Assembly: GCA_029867005.1 (NCBI GenBank)
Contig: CP123443.1
Coordinates: 2,480,001 to 2,544,000 of the forward strand
DNA length: 64,000 nucleotides
Direction of reading: 5' to 3'
From: Candidatus Haliotispira prima
GTDB lineage: Bacteria > Spirochaetota > Spirochaetia > SP-2023
The position numbers and the translations under genes were made by a program. Positions 1 through 8,794 of this stretch are shown here, in pieces. The notes beneath the pieces are model-generated. The model saw nothing but the letters and a program-made list of their open reading frames with translations. It made no database searches and was not told the origin of the DNA. Numbering within the stretch: the stretch's first letter is position 1; the number at the start of each line of letters is the position of its first letter.

Positions 1-603
1 TCCCTCTTGGACATCAATTTGATAGATACCATCCCGATAGGGAAATGTCCCGTCAATAAACAGCTTGGTTTCGTCCCAGTCCGCTGCGGCGGGCAGGGCC
101 AAAGTGCTAAAATCCAGGGTGTTCACCAGCTTCTTGTCCCGGAACACATATGCCTTGTACGCCGTGCCTGCTGTGAGGTAATCCCCCGCTGCGGCGGCGG
201 TGATATTGGCGGAAAGTGTCTGGTTGCTGCCGTGGTGCATAGCGGTGTAAAAATAATGCGTGCCCGAGGTTACCAAACGGCTTTGCAGGCCAATGTTTGT
301 CTCTACGTCCGCATAGGCCGGGGCCGTCTCGCTTGCGACCCTTACGATAAAGGCCACAGCGGCACTTTCACTGGTGTTGATTTGCAGTTCTACAGCCCGG
401 ATTCCCTGCCATGAGATGCTTGGCGTGAAAGTTTGTTCTTCGGGGTCGGGGTCACTAGTGCCCGGATCGGGGTCACTGCTACCCGGAGGGTCGGAACAGG
501 CCAAGAGAAACAGAGAAATAAAAAAACAGGAAAAAAGAGATAAGAAAAATAATTTTTTGGATAAAAAGTAATAATATTGTCGAATATTCCATTCATCAAA
601 GAA
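1..603 (-). CDS. Locus A: surface lipoprotein, 3-prime end beyond window, no in-frame start
   Basis: The minus-strand frame is open from position 603 to the window edge, so the C-terminus is missing. A signal peptide (a KK pair, then a Phe/Leu-rich core) ends in the lipobox LLAC with Cys at 496-498, followed by a Ser/Asp/Pro-rich linker. The body is a close paralogue of locus B without its InlB-type domain and contains the family motif TAGTAYKAY, which resembles the end of an Fn3-like beta domain. No ATG or GTG occurs in this frame between the repeats and the lipobox. The upstream ATG at 683-685 is out of frame and ends at a TGA soon after the repeats. Predicted to be an exported, lipid-anchored protein of unknown function. 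Confidence 0.72.
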
Positions 604-638
604 TTGGATATTGGATATTGGATATTGGATATTGGATA
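604..638 (-). repeat. Heptanucleotide tandem repeat, locus A (5 units)
   Basis: Five exact 7-bp units (TTGGATA on plus) plus a partial unit. They lie between ATG 683-685 and the locus A signal peptide. The ATG-to-lipoprotein offset is 1 modulo 3, so the locus is out of frame; 4 or 7 units would be in frame. Confidence 0.9.
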
Positions 639-748
639 TTGTACCATTTTACCGTATTCCGGTCAAGTTTGTCAAGATGTTGCATAGGGAAATTTCTCCA
701 AACAGTGTAATTTTGGTCTATCGTATATTCATTTTGAATATTTGGCAA
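638..748 (-). promoter_or_regulatory. Double promoter and SD-ATG module, locus A
   Basis: P1 is TTGCCA (743-748), 17 bp, TACGAT (720-725). A GGAGAA Shine-Dalgarno at 694-699 precedes ATG 683-685. P2 is TTGACC (661-666), 17 bp, TACAAT (638-643), whose -10 touches the heptad tract. Confidence 0.6.
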
Positions 749-772
749 TGGGGCCCGATTTGTCGGGGTGCC

Positions 773-810
773 ATGTAGTAGAGACACGTTTAAACGTGTC
801 TCCACTACAT
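773..810. terminator. 38-bp near-perfect palindrome after locus B
   Basis: The arms 773-791 and 792-810 are complementary except at one pair (780/803) and have no loop. It lies just downstream of the locus B stop at 815 on the minus strand. No clear U-run follows, so it is terminator-like rather than a textbook terminator. Confidence 0.5.
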
Positions 811-814
811 TTCC

Positions 815-1936
815 CTAATGCATATTCACCGTCACCACCCGGACTTGATCCAAACCATCTCTGAATGTCCATCTCCCATTATTAACAGGATTTGTAGCAG
901 TAAAATCAATAGTAGCAAGCTGTTGGATACCAAAGCTGAGCCGCAGATATGTATCTGCGGCAACCGTTGTGTGCTCAAAACCCGGCTCCAAAGCATAACC
1001 GGAGTTGGGGACACAAATACCACCCGCAAAGGGTGCCTGACAGTTAACAGGAAGGAAAGTGTCAGGTCTCGTAATTGAGATTCCCCTATCAATCAATTCT
1101 TTCCAGTAAACAGACATCAAGACCACCGTTCCCTCTTGGACATCAATCTGATAGGTATCCTCTCGGTAGGGAAATGTCCCGTCAATAAACAGCTTGGTTT
1201 CGTCCCAGTCCGCTGCGGCGGGCAGGGACAACGTGCTAAAATCCAGGGTCTTCACCAGGTTTTTGTCCCGAAACACGTAGGCCTTGTACGCCGTACCTGC
1301 TGTCAGGTAGTCCCCCGCTGCGGCGGCGGTGATATTGGAGGAAAGGGCTTGGTTACTGCCGTGATGCATGGCGGTATAAAAGTAATGCGTGCCTGAAGTT
1401 ACCGAACGGCTTTGCAGCGCAATATTTGTTTCAATATCCGCATAGGCCGGGGCCGCCTCGCTTGCGGCCCGCACAATAAAAGCCGCTGCGGCACTTTCGT
1501 TGGTACTGATTTGCAGTTCTACAGCCCTGATTCCCCGCCACGAAATGCTTGGGGTGAACTCTTTTGCTTCCCACTTGGCATACAAGGTAATGTCCCCGGC
1601 AATTGTCTCCTGAGTAAAGTTAAAAAGGGTGGTCAAAGTTTGTTCTTTGTACCATCCGCCAAAAATAAGGTTTGTCTTGGTTGGATCTGTGGGCTTTTCC
1701 GATTTTTCACCGCTTGCTATCGTTTGTGGAGTTACCTCTGTGCCGCCTTGGGAGTTAAAAGTGAGAGTAAAGGTTGTCCCGGACGCGGGCGGATCATTAC
1801 TGCCCGGAGGGTCGGAACAGGCCCCTAAAAATAAGAGGAGAAACAGAGAGATAAAAAAACAGGAAAAAAAGGATAAGGAAAATAATTTTTTGGAGAAAAG
1901 ATAATAATATTGTCGAATATTCCGTTCATCAAAGAA
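815..1936 (-). CDS. Locus B: lipoprotein with an InlB/Flg_new-type repeat, no in-frame start
   Basis: The frame is open from the repeats (1936) to the stop at 815, about 374 codons. A hydrophobic signal segment ends in the lipobox LGAC (Cys 1817-1819). After a short linker comes one Listeria-Bacteroides type repeat: a TLTFNSQGG start, an FGGWY core and an LYAKW end. The Fn3-like body shared with locus A follows. Such repeats occur in surface adhesins, so an exposed binding role is a reasonable inference. In this frame a TTG at 1634-1636 lies inside the InlB-type repeat, too late to be a real start. The upstream ATG at 2016-2018 is out of frame with it. Confidence 0.78.
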   Translation of the reverse strand, partial: FFDERNIRQYYYLFSKKLFSLSFFSCFFISLFLLLFLGACSDPPGSNDPPASGTTFTLTFNSQGGTEVTPQTIASGEKSEKPTDPTKTNLIFGGWYKEQTLTTLFNFTQETIAGDITLYAKWEAKEFTPSISWRGIRAVELQISTNESAAAAFIVRAASEAAPAYADIETNIALQSRSVTSGTHYFYTAMHHGSNQALSSNITAAAAGDYLTAGTAYKAYVFRDKNLVKTLDFSTLSLPAAADWDETKLFIDGTFPYREDTYQIDVQEGTVVLMSVYWKELIDRGISITRPDTFLPVNCQAPFAGGICVPNSGYALEPGFEHTTVAADTYLRLSFGIQQLATIDFTATNPVNNGRWTFRDGLDQVRVVTVNMH

Positions 1937-1971
1937 TTGGATATTGGATATTGGATATTGGATATTGGATA
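1937..1971 (-). repeat. Heptanucleotide tandem repeat, locus B (5 units)
   Basis: Five exact units of TTGGATA. The ATG at 2016-2018 is offset by 1 modulo 3 from the lipoprotein; 4 or 7 units would join the two frames. Confidence 0.9.
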
Positions 1972-2081
1972 TTGTACCATTTTACCGTATTTCGGTCAAG
2001 TTTGTCAAGATGTCTCATTGGGAAATTTCTCCAAACAGTGTAATTTTAGCCTATTGTATATTCATTTGGAATATCCGGCAA
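1971..2081 (-). promoter_or_regulatory. Double promoter and SD-ATG module, locus B
   Basis: P1 is TTGCCG (2076-2081), 17 bp, TACAAT (2053-2058). A GGAGAA site precedes ATG 2016-2018. P2 is TTGACC (1994-1999), 17 bp, TACAAT (1971-1976). Confidence 0.6.
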
Positions 2082-2143
2082 GGGGGGGGCCGGTTTGTAG
2101 GGACACGTCAACAAGTCTCTCTGTAAAACGACAAAACATGGAC

Positions 2144-2194
2144 TTGACAGTTATTCTTCCTTTTCTTATAGTAACGATTGTAATTATCATTATC
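2144..2194 (+). promoter_or_regulatory. Sigma70-type promoter overlapped by a Fur-like box
   Basis: TTGACA (2144-2149), a 17-bp spacer and TATAGT (2167-2172) precede the iron transporter. The expected transcription start falls inside 2176-2194, which matches the classic 19-bp Fur box (GATAATGATAATCATTATC) at 15 of 19 positions. The arrangement predicts repression by iron-loaded Fur. Fur itself is not in the window. Confidence 0.7.
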
Positions 2195-2276
2195 AATTTA
2201 TCCGATGCTATTTGCTGATATTCCACGGATAACGGACAGGAAAACGAACACGGATAATGATGGATCAGGAGGATCT

Positions 2277-3317
2277 ATGAAAAAAAAACATGCTCTACAG
2301 CTCATTGCTTGCACCATTATTCTGCTTAGTCAGGGTGCGGCTCTCTGGGCCAGAGGCAGTACGCCCGAAAGCGGGCAAACGGTAAACGTCTATTCCGGCA
2401 GACACTACGATATAGATACCAAACTCTACGAAGCCTTCACCAAAAAAACCGGTATTGCCGTCAACGTCGTCGCGGGGAATGCCGGAGAAACGGTAGAACG
2501 GGCTGTCACCGAGGGGAAGAACACTCAGGCAGACGTATTCTTTGTCACCGGGGCAGACGTACTCTACCAGCTAAAAGTAAAGGGTATCCTGGGCCAACTT
2601 CCCGGAAACATTACGAGCCTGGTACCGGAAAATCTCTCCGATCCGGACGGAACATGGGTTGCCGCTTCCAAACGGGCCCGGGTTATTGTCTACGACAAAA
2701 ACAAAAACCCCACCCCCCTGGTGACCGACTATGAGAACTTGGTTCAGGGTGAGCACAAAGTGGTCATCCGCTCTTCCGGCAATTCGTACAATCGGATGCT
2801 GCTGGCCTCTATCATCCACGCCAACGGAGAAGCCGGAGCCAGACAATGGGTCCGCGACTTGGTCAGCCACATGGCCCGGCCGCCCCAAGGCAATGACCGC
2901 AGTCAAGCAAAGGCCGTAGTCGCCGGAATCGCCGACTACGCCGTCATGAATACCTACTACCTCGGCCTGATGCTGCGTTCCCAAGACCCCAAAGAAGTCA
3001 TGGTCGGGGAATCCCTCGGCATCATCTTCCCCAATCAAACTTCGCGCGGAACCCATGTCAACATTTCCGGGCTGGCAATTTCCAAGTACGCAGGCAACCG
3101 GAGCAATGCCATCGCCCTGATCGAATTTCTGCTGTCGAAAGAAAGTCAGCAACGCATCACGGACGAAAACTTTGAGTATCCGGCCAACGCCTCCGTCAAA
3201 CCGAACAAGCTGGTTGCCTCTTGGGGCGAATTTCGAGAAGATACCGGCGATCTGAACCGGATTGCGGCCCAAGTTACACTGACGGCGAAAATTGCCGATG
3301 AGGAGGGCTGGCAGTAA
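2277..3317 (+). CDS. Ferric iron ABC transporter, substrate-binding protein (FutA/FbpA type)
   Basis: A 346-residue periplasmic iron-binding protein. The start at 2277 is chosen because AGGAGG sits 5 bases upstream and the product opens with a KKK-hydrophobic signal peptide. After cleavage the sequence begins with the family pattern VNVYSGRHYD and LYEAFTKKTGI. A Tyr-Tyr pair in MNTYYLGLML matches the tyrosines that bind Fe(III) in FutA proteins. It is followed by its permease and ATPase genes, and the Fur-like promoter upstream fits an iron-uptake role. The metal specificity is inferred from family and context. Confidence 0.88.
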   Translation: MKKKHALQLIACTIILLSQGAALWARGSTPESGQTVNVYSGRHYDIDTKLYEAFTKKTGIAVNVVAGNAGETVERAVTEGKNTQADVFFVTGADVLYQLKVKGILGQLPGNITSLVPENLSDPDGTWVAASKRARVIVYDKNKNPTPLVTDYENLVQGEHKVVIRSSGNSYNRMLLASIIHANGEAGARQWVRDLVSHMARPPQGNDRSQAKAVVAGIADYAVMNTYYLGLMLRSQDPKEVMVGESLGIIFPNQTSRGTHVNISGLAISKYAGNRSNAIALIEFLLSKESQQRITDENFEYPANASVKPNKLVASWGEFREDTGDLNRIAAQVTLTAKIADEEGWQ

Positions 3318-3332
3318 ACACACAGCCGTCTT

Positions 3333-3367
3333 GGAAGTTCTGCGGATTTTTTTGCCGCAGAACTTCC
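3333..3367 (+). promoter_or_regulatory. Intergenic hairpin between binding protein and permease
   Basis: A perfect 13-bp inverted repeat (3333-3345 and 3355-3367) with a 9-base T-rich loop lies between the stop of the binding-protein gene and the permease start. Hairpins here often protect the upstream mRNA or partly terminate transcription, so the binding protein is made in excess. Confidence 0.6.
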
Positions 3368-3408
3368 GGGCGAAGACTCTTCCGGGACAGAGACCTGACG
3401 CTATAGGT

Positions 3409-5034
3409 ATGCAAAAAATCTACCCACACAAAATCGTCCCTGTCCTGCGTACCTGTTCTTTAGTACTGGTACTGCTCGTAGGCACCCTGTACCTGGCCCC
3501 CTTCATCCTGCTCGGCAGCGGGGCCTGGGAGGCCGACTCCGACGTTTTACGCACTCTGTTTACGTCCGTATTGGGCTCCTATCTCGTCAATACCCTGTTA
3601 CTCTGTGGAGGTGTTCTGCTCGGTTCCCTCGCTATCGGAGTCAGCACCGCATGGCTGGTCACCCAATACGAGTTTCCCCTTCGCAGGGTCTTCACCCTGC
3701 TGCTGCCCATTTCCATCATTATTTCACCGTACATGCGCGGCTTGGTATTCATGGAATATGCCAACAACTTGCAGTTTGCCGCCTACCCCGTCCTGCAAAA
3801 ATACGTGCCCGATCTGCTGCCAGTGCTCAATCAGTGGTGGAATTTCCCCTTTTTGGTTCTGACGCTGACCCTGTCCCTCTTCCCTTACGTTTACGTCTTT
3901 ACCGCCACAATGTACAACCGAAATTCCCGCAGCATCATTGATACGGCGCGTCTGCTCAATCACAGCCACCGCTCCCTCTTCTTCTCCGTGGGTCTGCCTG
4001 TCGCCGGGCCCGCCCTGCGCATTGGTGCCGCCGTCGTACTAATGGACACCCTAAACGAATACGGTGCCATCTCCTATTTTGGCTTCCCCACTATCAGCAG
4101 TGCCGTATTCCGCACCTGGTTCGTCTACAAAGACATCGGTTCGGCCAAATTGTTGGCCGGCATCGTGCTGCTGCTCGTGCTGCTGCTGGTCACCGCTTTC
4201 CGGAAAAAAGACGAAGGAATGCGCTACGACATCAACCGGCACTACCCGGTACACCGGGAGAAACTCCCCCTGGCTAAGGGTCTGCCGGCAAGCCTGTTCT
4301 GCACCTTTTGGATATTCCTCGGTTTTGTTCTGCCCGTCTCCCAATTTATCCAATGGGCCCAAGTCTCCACCGGCTCGCTGTCCCGACTTTGGGACATGAC
4401 CAAAGATACTTTATATTTTGTGGCGGTCACGGCCTGTATCGGTATTGGTCTCGCCGTCTTTCTCAGCTACATGCACCACCTCCGGCAGAACAAAATATAC
4501 AAAACCATTTTCCACTATATGACGCTCGGTTACGCCATCCCCAGCACCGTTGCCGCCATCGCCGTGCTGGGACTGATTTATTTTCTGGTCGGGCTCTTTG
4601 ATTCCCCGGGGATTTCCCAGCTCTTGGCCGGGAAGACCATAGTCGGGCTGGTCTTTGCCGCTATATTGCGCTTTTTCTTTGTCATCGCCAAACCGGTTTA
4701 CCAAGGCTTCCACCACTACGGCCGGCGTTACGAAGATGCCTCAAGCAGCCTGGGGGCCTCCGGCCCCGGAACTTTTTTCCGGATTGCCCTGCCTTTGAAC
4801 GCACCGTTTATCTTTAGTGGTGCCCTGCTGTTTCTGATCGAGCTTTTAAAAGAGATTCCGTTGACTCTGATACTGCGTCCGTTTAATTTCAATACCCTCG
4901 CCATCAATGCCTACCTGCTGGCCAGGGATGAGATGCTGATGGCCTCCTCCATACCGACACTGGTGATCATTGTGATTGGCCTGATTGGTACTTTACTATT
5001 CCAATGGATTGAACACAGATGGAAACCTGCTTAA
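3409..5034 (+). CDS. Ferric iron ABC transporter, fused permease (FbpB type)
   Basis: An inner-membrane permease of about 541 residues with many hydrophobic segments and two homologous halves. Each half has an EAA-type loop that contacts the ATPase: around DTARLLNHSHRSLFF in the first and EDASSSLGASGPGTFF in the second. This two-in-one form is typical of FbpB-like iron permeases. An in-frame reading back to 3292 exists but overlaps the previous gene. The start at 3409 (MQKIYPHK) is preferred because it lies beyond the hairpin. The 3-prime end overlaps the ATPase start by 16 bases, which suggests translational coupling. Confidence 0.88.
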   Translation: MQKIYPHKIVPVLRTCSLVLVLLVGTLYLAPFILLGSGAWEADSDVLRTLFTSVLGSYLVNTLLLCGGVLLGSLAIGVSTAWLVTQYEFPLRRVFTLLLPISIIISPYMRGLVFMEYANNLQFAAYPVLQKYVPDLLPVLNQWWNFPFLVLTLTLSLFPYVYVFTATMYNRNSRSIIDTARLLNHSHRSLFFSVGLPVAGPALRIGAAVVLMDTLNEYGAISYFGFPTISSAVFRTWFVYKDIGSAKLLAGIVLLLVLLLVTAFRKKDEGMRYDINRHYPVHREKLPLAKGLPASLFCTFWIFLGFVLPVSQFIQWAQVSTGSLSRLWDMTKDTLYFVAVTACIGIGLAVFLSYMHHLRQNKIYKTIFHYMTLGYAIPSTVAAIAVLGLIYFLVGLFDSPGISQLLAGKTIVGLVFAAILRFFFVIAKPVYQGFHHYGRRYEDASSSLGASGPGTFFRIALPLNAPFIFSGALLFLIELLKEIPLTLILRPFNFNTLAINAYLLARDEMLMASSIPTLVIIVIGLIGTLLFQWIEHRWKPA

Positions 5035-6212
5035 ACGCTGTCGAAGCTTCGTACAAAAAAAATGACCCGCCCTGCATCCGGGATCTGTCCTTCCGTGTCG
5101 CCGACACCGGTGTGACCGCTCTGGTCGGCGAAAGCGGCTCGGGTAAAACCAGCATACTGCGCCTGTTTGCCGGCTTCCTGCGGCCCACTGCCGGCTCTGT
5201 CTTCATCAACGGAAATCGCGTGGCCTCGGCCTCTCCCGACACCTTCGTTCGTCCCGAAGAGCGTAAGGTCGGCGTACTGTTTCAGGACTATGCCCTGTTC
5301 CCCCACCTGAATGTCGCAGAAAACATCTTGTTTGGCGTGCCCGGCCGCACATCGCGCAGCCGGAAGCAGGAGATTCTGCACGACCTGCTGGAAGCCTTTC
5401 ACCTCAAACACCTGAACCTGACCAATCGCCGCCCTCACGAACTTTCCGGCGGCCAAATGCAGCGGGTCGCCTTGGCCCGCGTCCTGGCCAGCCGCCCCAA
5501 CCTGCTCATCCTCGATGAACCGTTCAGCAGTGTCGATCTTGAACCACGGGAACGCATACTGGGCCACGTGAAGCAACTGGTCGAGCAATACCAAATGCGC
5601 CTGCTGTACATCACCCACGACAGGAACGAGGCGTTCCGAATTGCCGACCGGCTGGCGATCATCCGCCAAGGGCAGTTGCTCCAGCAGGGTACGGCACAGG
5701 AGCTGTACCGGCAACCGGTGAATGCCCATGTGGCCAGGTATTTTGACAAGGCCAACATCCTGCCGCTTTTGCGGTTGGCTGCCGTACCGGGGAATCGTTC
5801 CTGGAACAGCCCCATCGGGATTATCGAACCCACAGAACCCGTAAGACCCACAACCTCCGGACCCACACCCGCCGGACCCACAGAACGTAAAGGCTCCACC
5901 GGACTCCCCGGAAAACAGGAACTTGCCGAGACCAACCAAACGGTAGAACGGCTATGCCTGCGCCCGCACGAATTGGTCTTTTGCCGCGAAAACGAGGGCG
6001 GCCCCGCCCGAGTGGTCGGTCAGTACTACTATGGTTCCTACAGCGAGACCCACTGCCTGAGCCTGAGCCCGGAATTTGACTCCGTCCCCCTGATTGTGCA
6101 CAACAGCGGCCCAATCAGCCTCCGGGCCAACCACAACGAGGGCGATTTGGTGCGCATCGGCCCGGCCCCCGGCTCCCAACCGTTCCACATTTTTACGGAA
6201 ACGGCTCCCTAA
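5019..6212 (+). CDS. Ferric iron ABC transporter, ATP-binding protein (FbpC type)
   Basis: A 397-residue ATPase that powers the permease. Walker A is GESGSGKTS (37-45), the Q-loop QDYALFPHL is near 91, the signature LSGGQMQRVALAR is near 141, Walker B LLILDEP follows, and the switch His is in YITHDRNEAF. A C-terminal regulatory region follows. It is interrupted near 5826-5905 by a Pro/Thr/Gly-rich stretch with repeated GPT-like units, not expected in the family. It overlaps the permease gene and completes the operon. Confidence 0.9.
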   Translation: METCLNAVEASYKKNDPPCIRDLSFRVADTGVTALVGESGSGKTSILRLFAGFLRPTAGSVFINGNRVASASPDTFVRPEERKVGVLFQDYALFPHLNVAENILFGVPGRTSRSRKQEILHDLLEAFHLKHLNLTNRRPHELSGGQMQRVALARVLASRPNLLILDEPFSSVDLEPRERILGHVKQLVEQYQMRLLYITHDRNEAFRIADRLAIIRQGQLLQQGTAQELYRQPVNAHVARYFDKANILPLLRLAAVPGNRSWNSPIGIIEPTEPVRPTTSGPTPAGPTERKGSTGLPGKQELAETNQTVERLCLRPHELVFCRENEGGPARVVGQYYYGSYSETHCLSLSPEFDSVPLIVHNSGPISLRANHNEGDLVRIGPAPGSQPFHIFTETAP

Positions 6213-6232
6213 TAGTCCCTTAACAAACTCGG

Positions 6233-7708
6233 CTAACCCGGCAAAAGCCGATCAAATTCACGGCTGTAGCGCAGGCGTACCATATCTATCGCATTCCAAA
6301 TCCGTGGCAGCTCGACCCGCCACAAATTTTTCAGCAGCGGCCCCGCATCGTTCAACTGCTGCCGGCTCTGCTGCGAACTGATAAAATAATTGCAGCGCGC
6401 GGGCAAATAGAGCAAATAGTAGTACAAAATGACCTCCTGCAACAGAAGATCGCTCTCTGTGTCCAGTTCTCTGCGGCTGAGAGTCTGTATCGCAGAAGCT
6501 ATCTGACTGTCATTGTCGCTATCCCCGTCACGCAGATAATTGCGCAGAATTTCCAGATACTTTGCCGAGCTGTACTGTGCGTGCAGAATCGGCCGGGCAT
6601 AAAGCTGAGACTGTTCGATAAAGCTCAAACGGTAGTACCGGAGCGGCCTTGCCTGCCGACTCCTCTGAGCCTTCCAACCCTCTTCTGCGGGGCCTGCGGC
6701 CAAATCTGCCGCACCCTCTTTGGCACTCTCTGCCCCGCTATCTTCTCCGCTCTCCGGCGTATCGGCCTCGGGGGGTTTCCACCCCATACCCGGCGGAGTG
6801 GCCCAAGGCCGGTCCACCACCTTTTTCCGCTCGCCGGTCGAGCCTCCCTCCGCCTGTTCATCAGGTGACTCTGTCTGCGGTATCAGATACATATATTGGT
6901 AACTGAGCCGGGCATTGCTCTTCTGTGGGTACACGCTGCTGCGCTGCATCGGGTGTTTGTCCGAATCTTGCATCAGCGGAGCCACCCGGCTCATAGTCGC
7001 CTGCGGCGCAGTCTCACGGTAGGCATTGTACAAAATGCTCAGCCGCCTCGCCTGCCCGTCAGCCTCGTTGACCGGGTCGAGGAAGATGCGCAGTACCAAC
7101 CAAGAACCCTGACCGGGATAGGGACTATCCGCAATGCGGCGGAAATAATCCTTGATAAAAATGCGGCCTAACTCTCCCTCGTAACTTTGCTTCTCTCCGC
7201 TCTTTTCTTTGCCCTGTGCTTGGGCTTGCTCTGCCACACCGATCAAGTCGGCCGCCACCTGCAATACCTGCATCAGGACATTAGCCAGAACCTGTCGGTC
7301 GGAGGGGCTCAGAAAACTAACCAAACCGAAATTGGCCAGCCAAAGAAAGGCCTCGTACAAACTCGGTTCACTCCAAATGGCTCCAAAACGGCCCGCCAGA
7401 TCCTTGTCCACCTTTTGTTTCAGCGGGCCGGGAAACGTGGCTAAAACCCGCAGATTTGGGTAGCTTTCGGCCCGCTGCTCCGCTTCCTCCAGAGCCCGAT
7501 ACATCGCTCGCTCCTCCGGATTTTGCCCCCTTTTCGAGGGGCTGGGGCTGTCTTTCTGCGCTTCCGGCCCTTCTCCCCGTGCGACAAGAGGAGACAAAAG
7601 CGCAGGAACAACAGCGGGCACAAGCGCGGCAATCGAATAGCAAAGCAGCAAAGCGCAGAAGACGCGCGAAACAAAGGGAGTAAACGAAACAAACGGAACA
7701 AAACGCAT
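6233..7708 (-). CDS. Secreted or membrane-anchored protein of unknown function
   Basis: A 491-residue product I do not recognise. It has an N-terminal hydrophobic segment rich in Val, Phe, Ala and Leu (about residues 4-43), so it is probably exported or anchored. The rest is hydrophilic with long helical stretches, and a Glu/Gly/Ala-rich low-complexity part lies near the middle (about 6700-6850). The gene lies 15 bases downstream of tatD on the same strand and may be co-transcribed with it. It converges with the iron operon. Confidence 0.6.
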   Translation of the reverse strand: MRFVPFVSFTPFVSRVFCALLLCYSIAALVPAVVPALLSPLVARGEGPEAQKDSPSPSKRGQNPEERAMYRALEEAEQRAESYPNLRVLATFPGPLKQKVDKDLAGRFGAIWSEPSLYEAFLWLANFGLVSFLSPSDRQVLANVLMQVLQVAADLIGVAEQAQAQGKEKSGEKQSYEGELGRIFIKDYFRRIADSPYPGQGSWLVLRIFLDPVNEADGQARRLSILYNAYRETAPQATMSRVAPLMQDSDKHPMQRSSVYPQKSNARLSYQYMYLIPQTESPDEQAEGGSTGERKKVVDRPWATPPGMGWKPPEADTPESGEDSGAESAKEGAADLAAGPAEEGWKAQRSRQARPLRYYRLSFIEQSQLYARPILHAQYSSAKYLEILRNYLRDGDSDNDSQIASAIQTLSRRELDTESDLLLQEVILYYYLLYLPARCNYFISSQQSRQQLNDAGPLLKNLWRVELPRIWNAIDMVRLRYSREFDRLLPG

Positions 7709-7723
7709 AGAACAGTCCCCGAC

Positions 7724-8638
7724 TCAATCCAAGTCATTCAGGTCTAAACACGGAAAAAGCCTTTGCCAGTTGCGGCGCAACTGCGCCAACATGGTCTCGG
7801 TCTCCATGCCGTGACACCGGGCCAGAACATCCATGGTGTGGCCAATAAACCCGGAATGGTTTATCTGGCCACGCACCGGCTGCGGCGCGAGAAACGGAGC
7901 ATCCGTCTCAATCAACAGCCGCTCGGCGGGCACCAGGCCAGCGGCGTGGCGCAGATTTTCTGCATTTTTGTAGCTGACATTGCCGGCAAAGGAGAAGTAA
8001 AACCCCTTGTCCAGCAGAGCATCGATCAGGGCCGGGTTGCCGCTGAAACAATGCATGATGCCGCCGGCAGGCAATTGATTCTCACTGCGACACAGCAAAT
8101 CACGTATGTCCTCATCGCTGTCCCGATTGTGGATGACCAAGACTTTGCGGTGCTGCCGGGCCAGTCCAATCTGAAATTCCAGACTCTTTTGTTGTAGCTC
8201 TTTGTTCTCTTCCGCACGGTAATAGTCCAATCCGGTCTCGCCAATGGCCTGCACTTCCTCCATTGCCGCCCGACGGGCCAACAGCTCCAACCCGGGCTCC
8301 GGGGCATCCCCGTCGGGGCCGCTCCCTCCCGTCACTGCGGCAGAAACGTAGCGCGATCCCGAGCTGCCGTCTGCGTCATTGGGATGGATACCCACGGCCA
8401 ACAGTAACTTGGGGTAGAGTTCCGGCTGATTCCGGCACTCGCGCAAAAGATCCAGGTGCCAGTTCCAGTCTTCTTCACTCGGCTCCAACGCGATGTTCAT
8501 CAGGGACTCCAACCCATCGGCACGCCACTGCCGCAAGACCGCCCGAACGTCCAGCCCCACTTTTCTCAGCAAAAAGAGGTGACAATGGGAATCGTAGAGT
8601 CCGGGATAGAGATGATTCGGGGAGGTAATTGGCTTCAT
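7724..8638 (-). CDS. tatD: TatD-family metal-dependent hydrolase (DNase)
   Basis: A 304-residue TIM-barrel hydrolase. The metal-binding series of the family is visible: DSHCHLF near the N-terminus, VGIHPND, GETGLDYY, the His of VIHNRDSDED, HCFSGN and ETDAPFLAP. TatD proteins are Mg-dependent 3-prime to 5-prime exonucleases linked to DNA repair and protein quality control. A Gly/Ser/Pro-rich insertion sits between GIHPNDAD and LELLARRA (about 8285-8375), where related enzymes are shorter. The start is the ATG at 8636-8638. Confidence 0.88.
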   Translation of the reverse strand: MKPITSPNHLYPGLYDSHCHLFLLRKVGLDVRAVLRQWRADGLESLMNIALEPSEEDWNWHLDLLRECRNQPELYPKLLLAVGIHPNDADGSSGSRYVSAAVTGGSGPDGDAPEPGLELLARRAAMEEVQAIGETGLDYYRAEENKELQQKSLEFQIGLARQHRKVLVIHNRDSDEDIRDLLCRSENQLPAGGIMHCFSGNPALIDALLDKGFYFSFAGNVSYKNAENLRHAAGLVPAERLLIETDAPFLAPQPVRGQINHSGFIGHTMDVLARCHGMETETMLAQLRRNWQRLFPCLDLNDLD

Positions 8639-8707
8639 GATCGGTAGACTAGTTGCTTTGCCCTACTCTGTACAGGTATTTCCGGACAACGTCGCCCCGG
8701 TTCCCCC

Positions 8708-8731
8708 CAAGGTTTATCTCAAGGTTTATCT
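8708..8731. repeat. Two tandem 12-bp repeats upstream of the RM genes
   Basis: CAAGGTTTATCT occurs twice head to tail, followed by a further CAAG, in the gap between tatD and the first restriction-modification gene. It could be a regulator site. A TATAAT lies nearby at about 8764 with only a weak -35. Confidence 0.4.
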
Positions 8732-8794
8732 CAAGCGGAGTTCCCGGTTTGAGGGTTTCTTTTTATAATCCGCACACAAAAATAAGGGGCTTGG

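Noticed and set aside
815..1636. TTG at 1634-1636 as the start of locus B
   Set aside because: It lies inside the InlB-type repeat, after the lipobox and linker in the same open frame.
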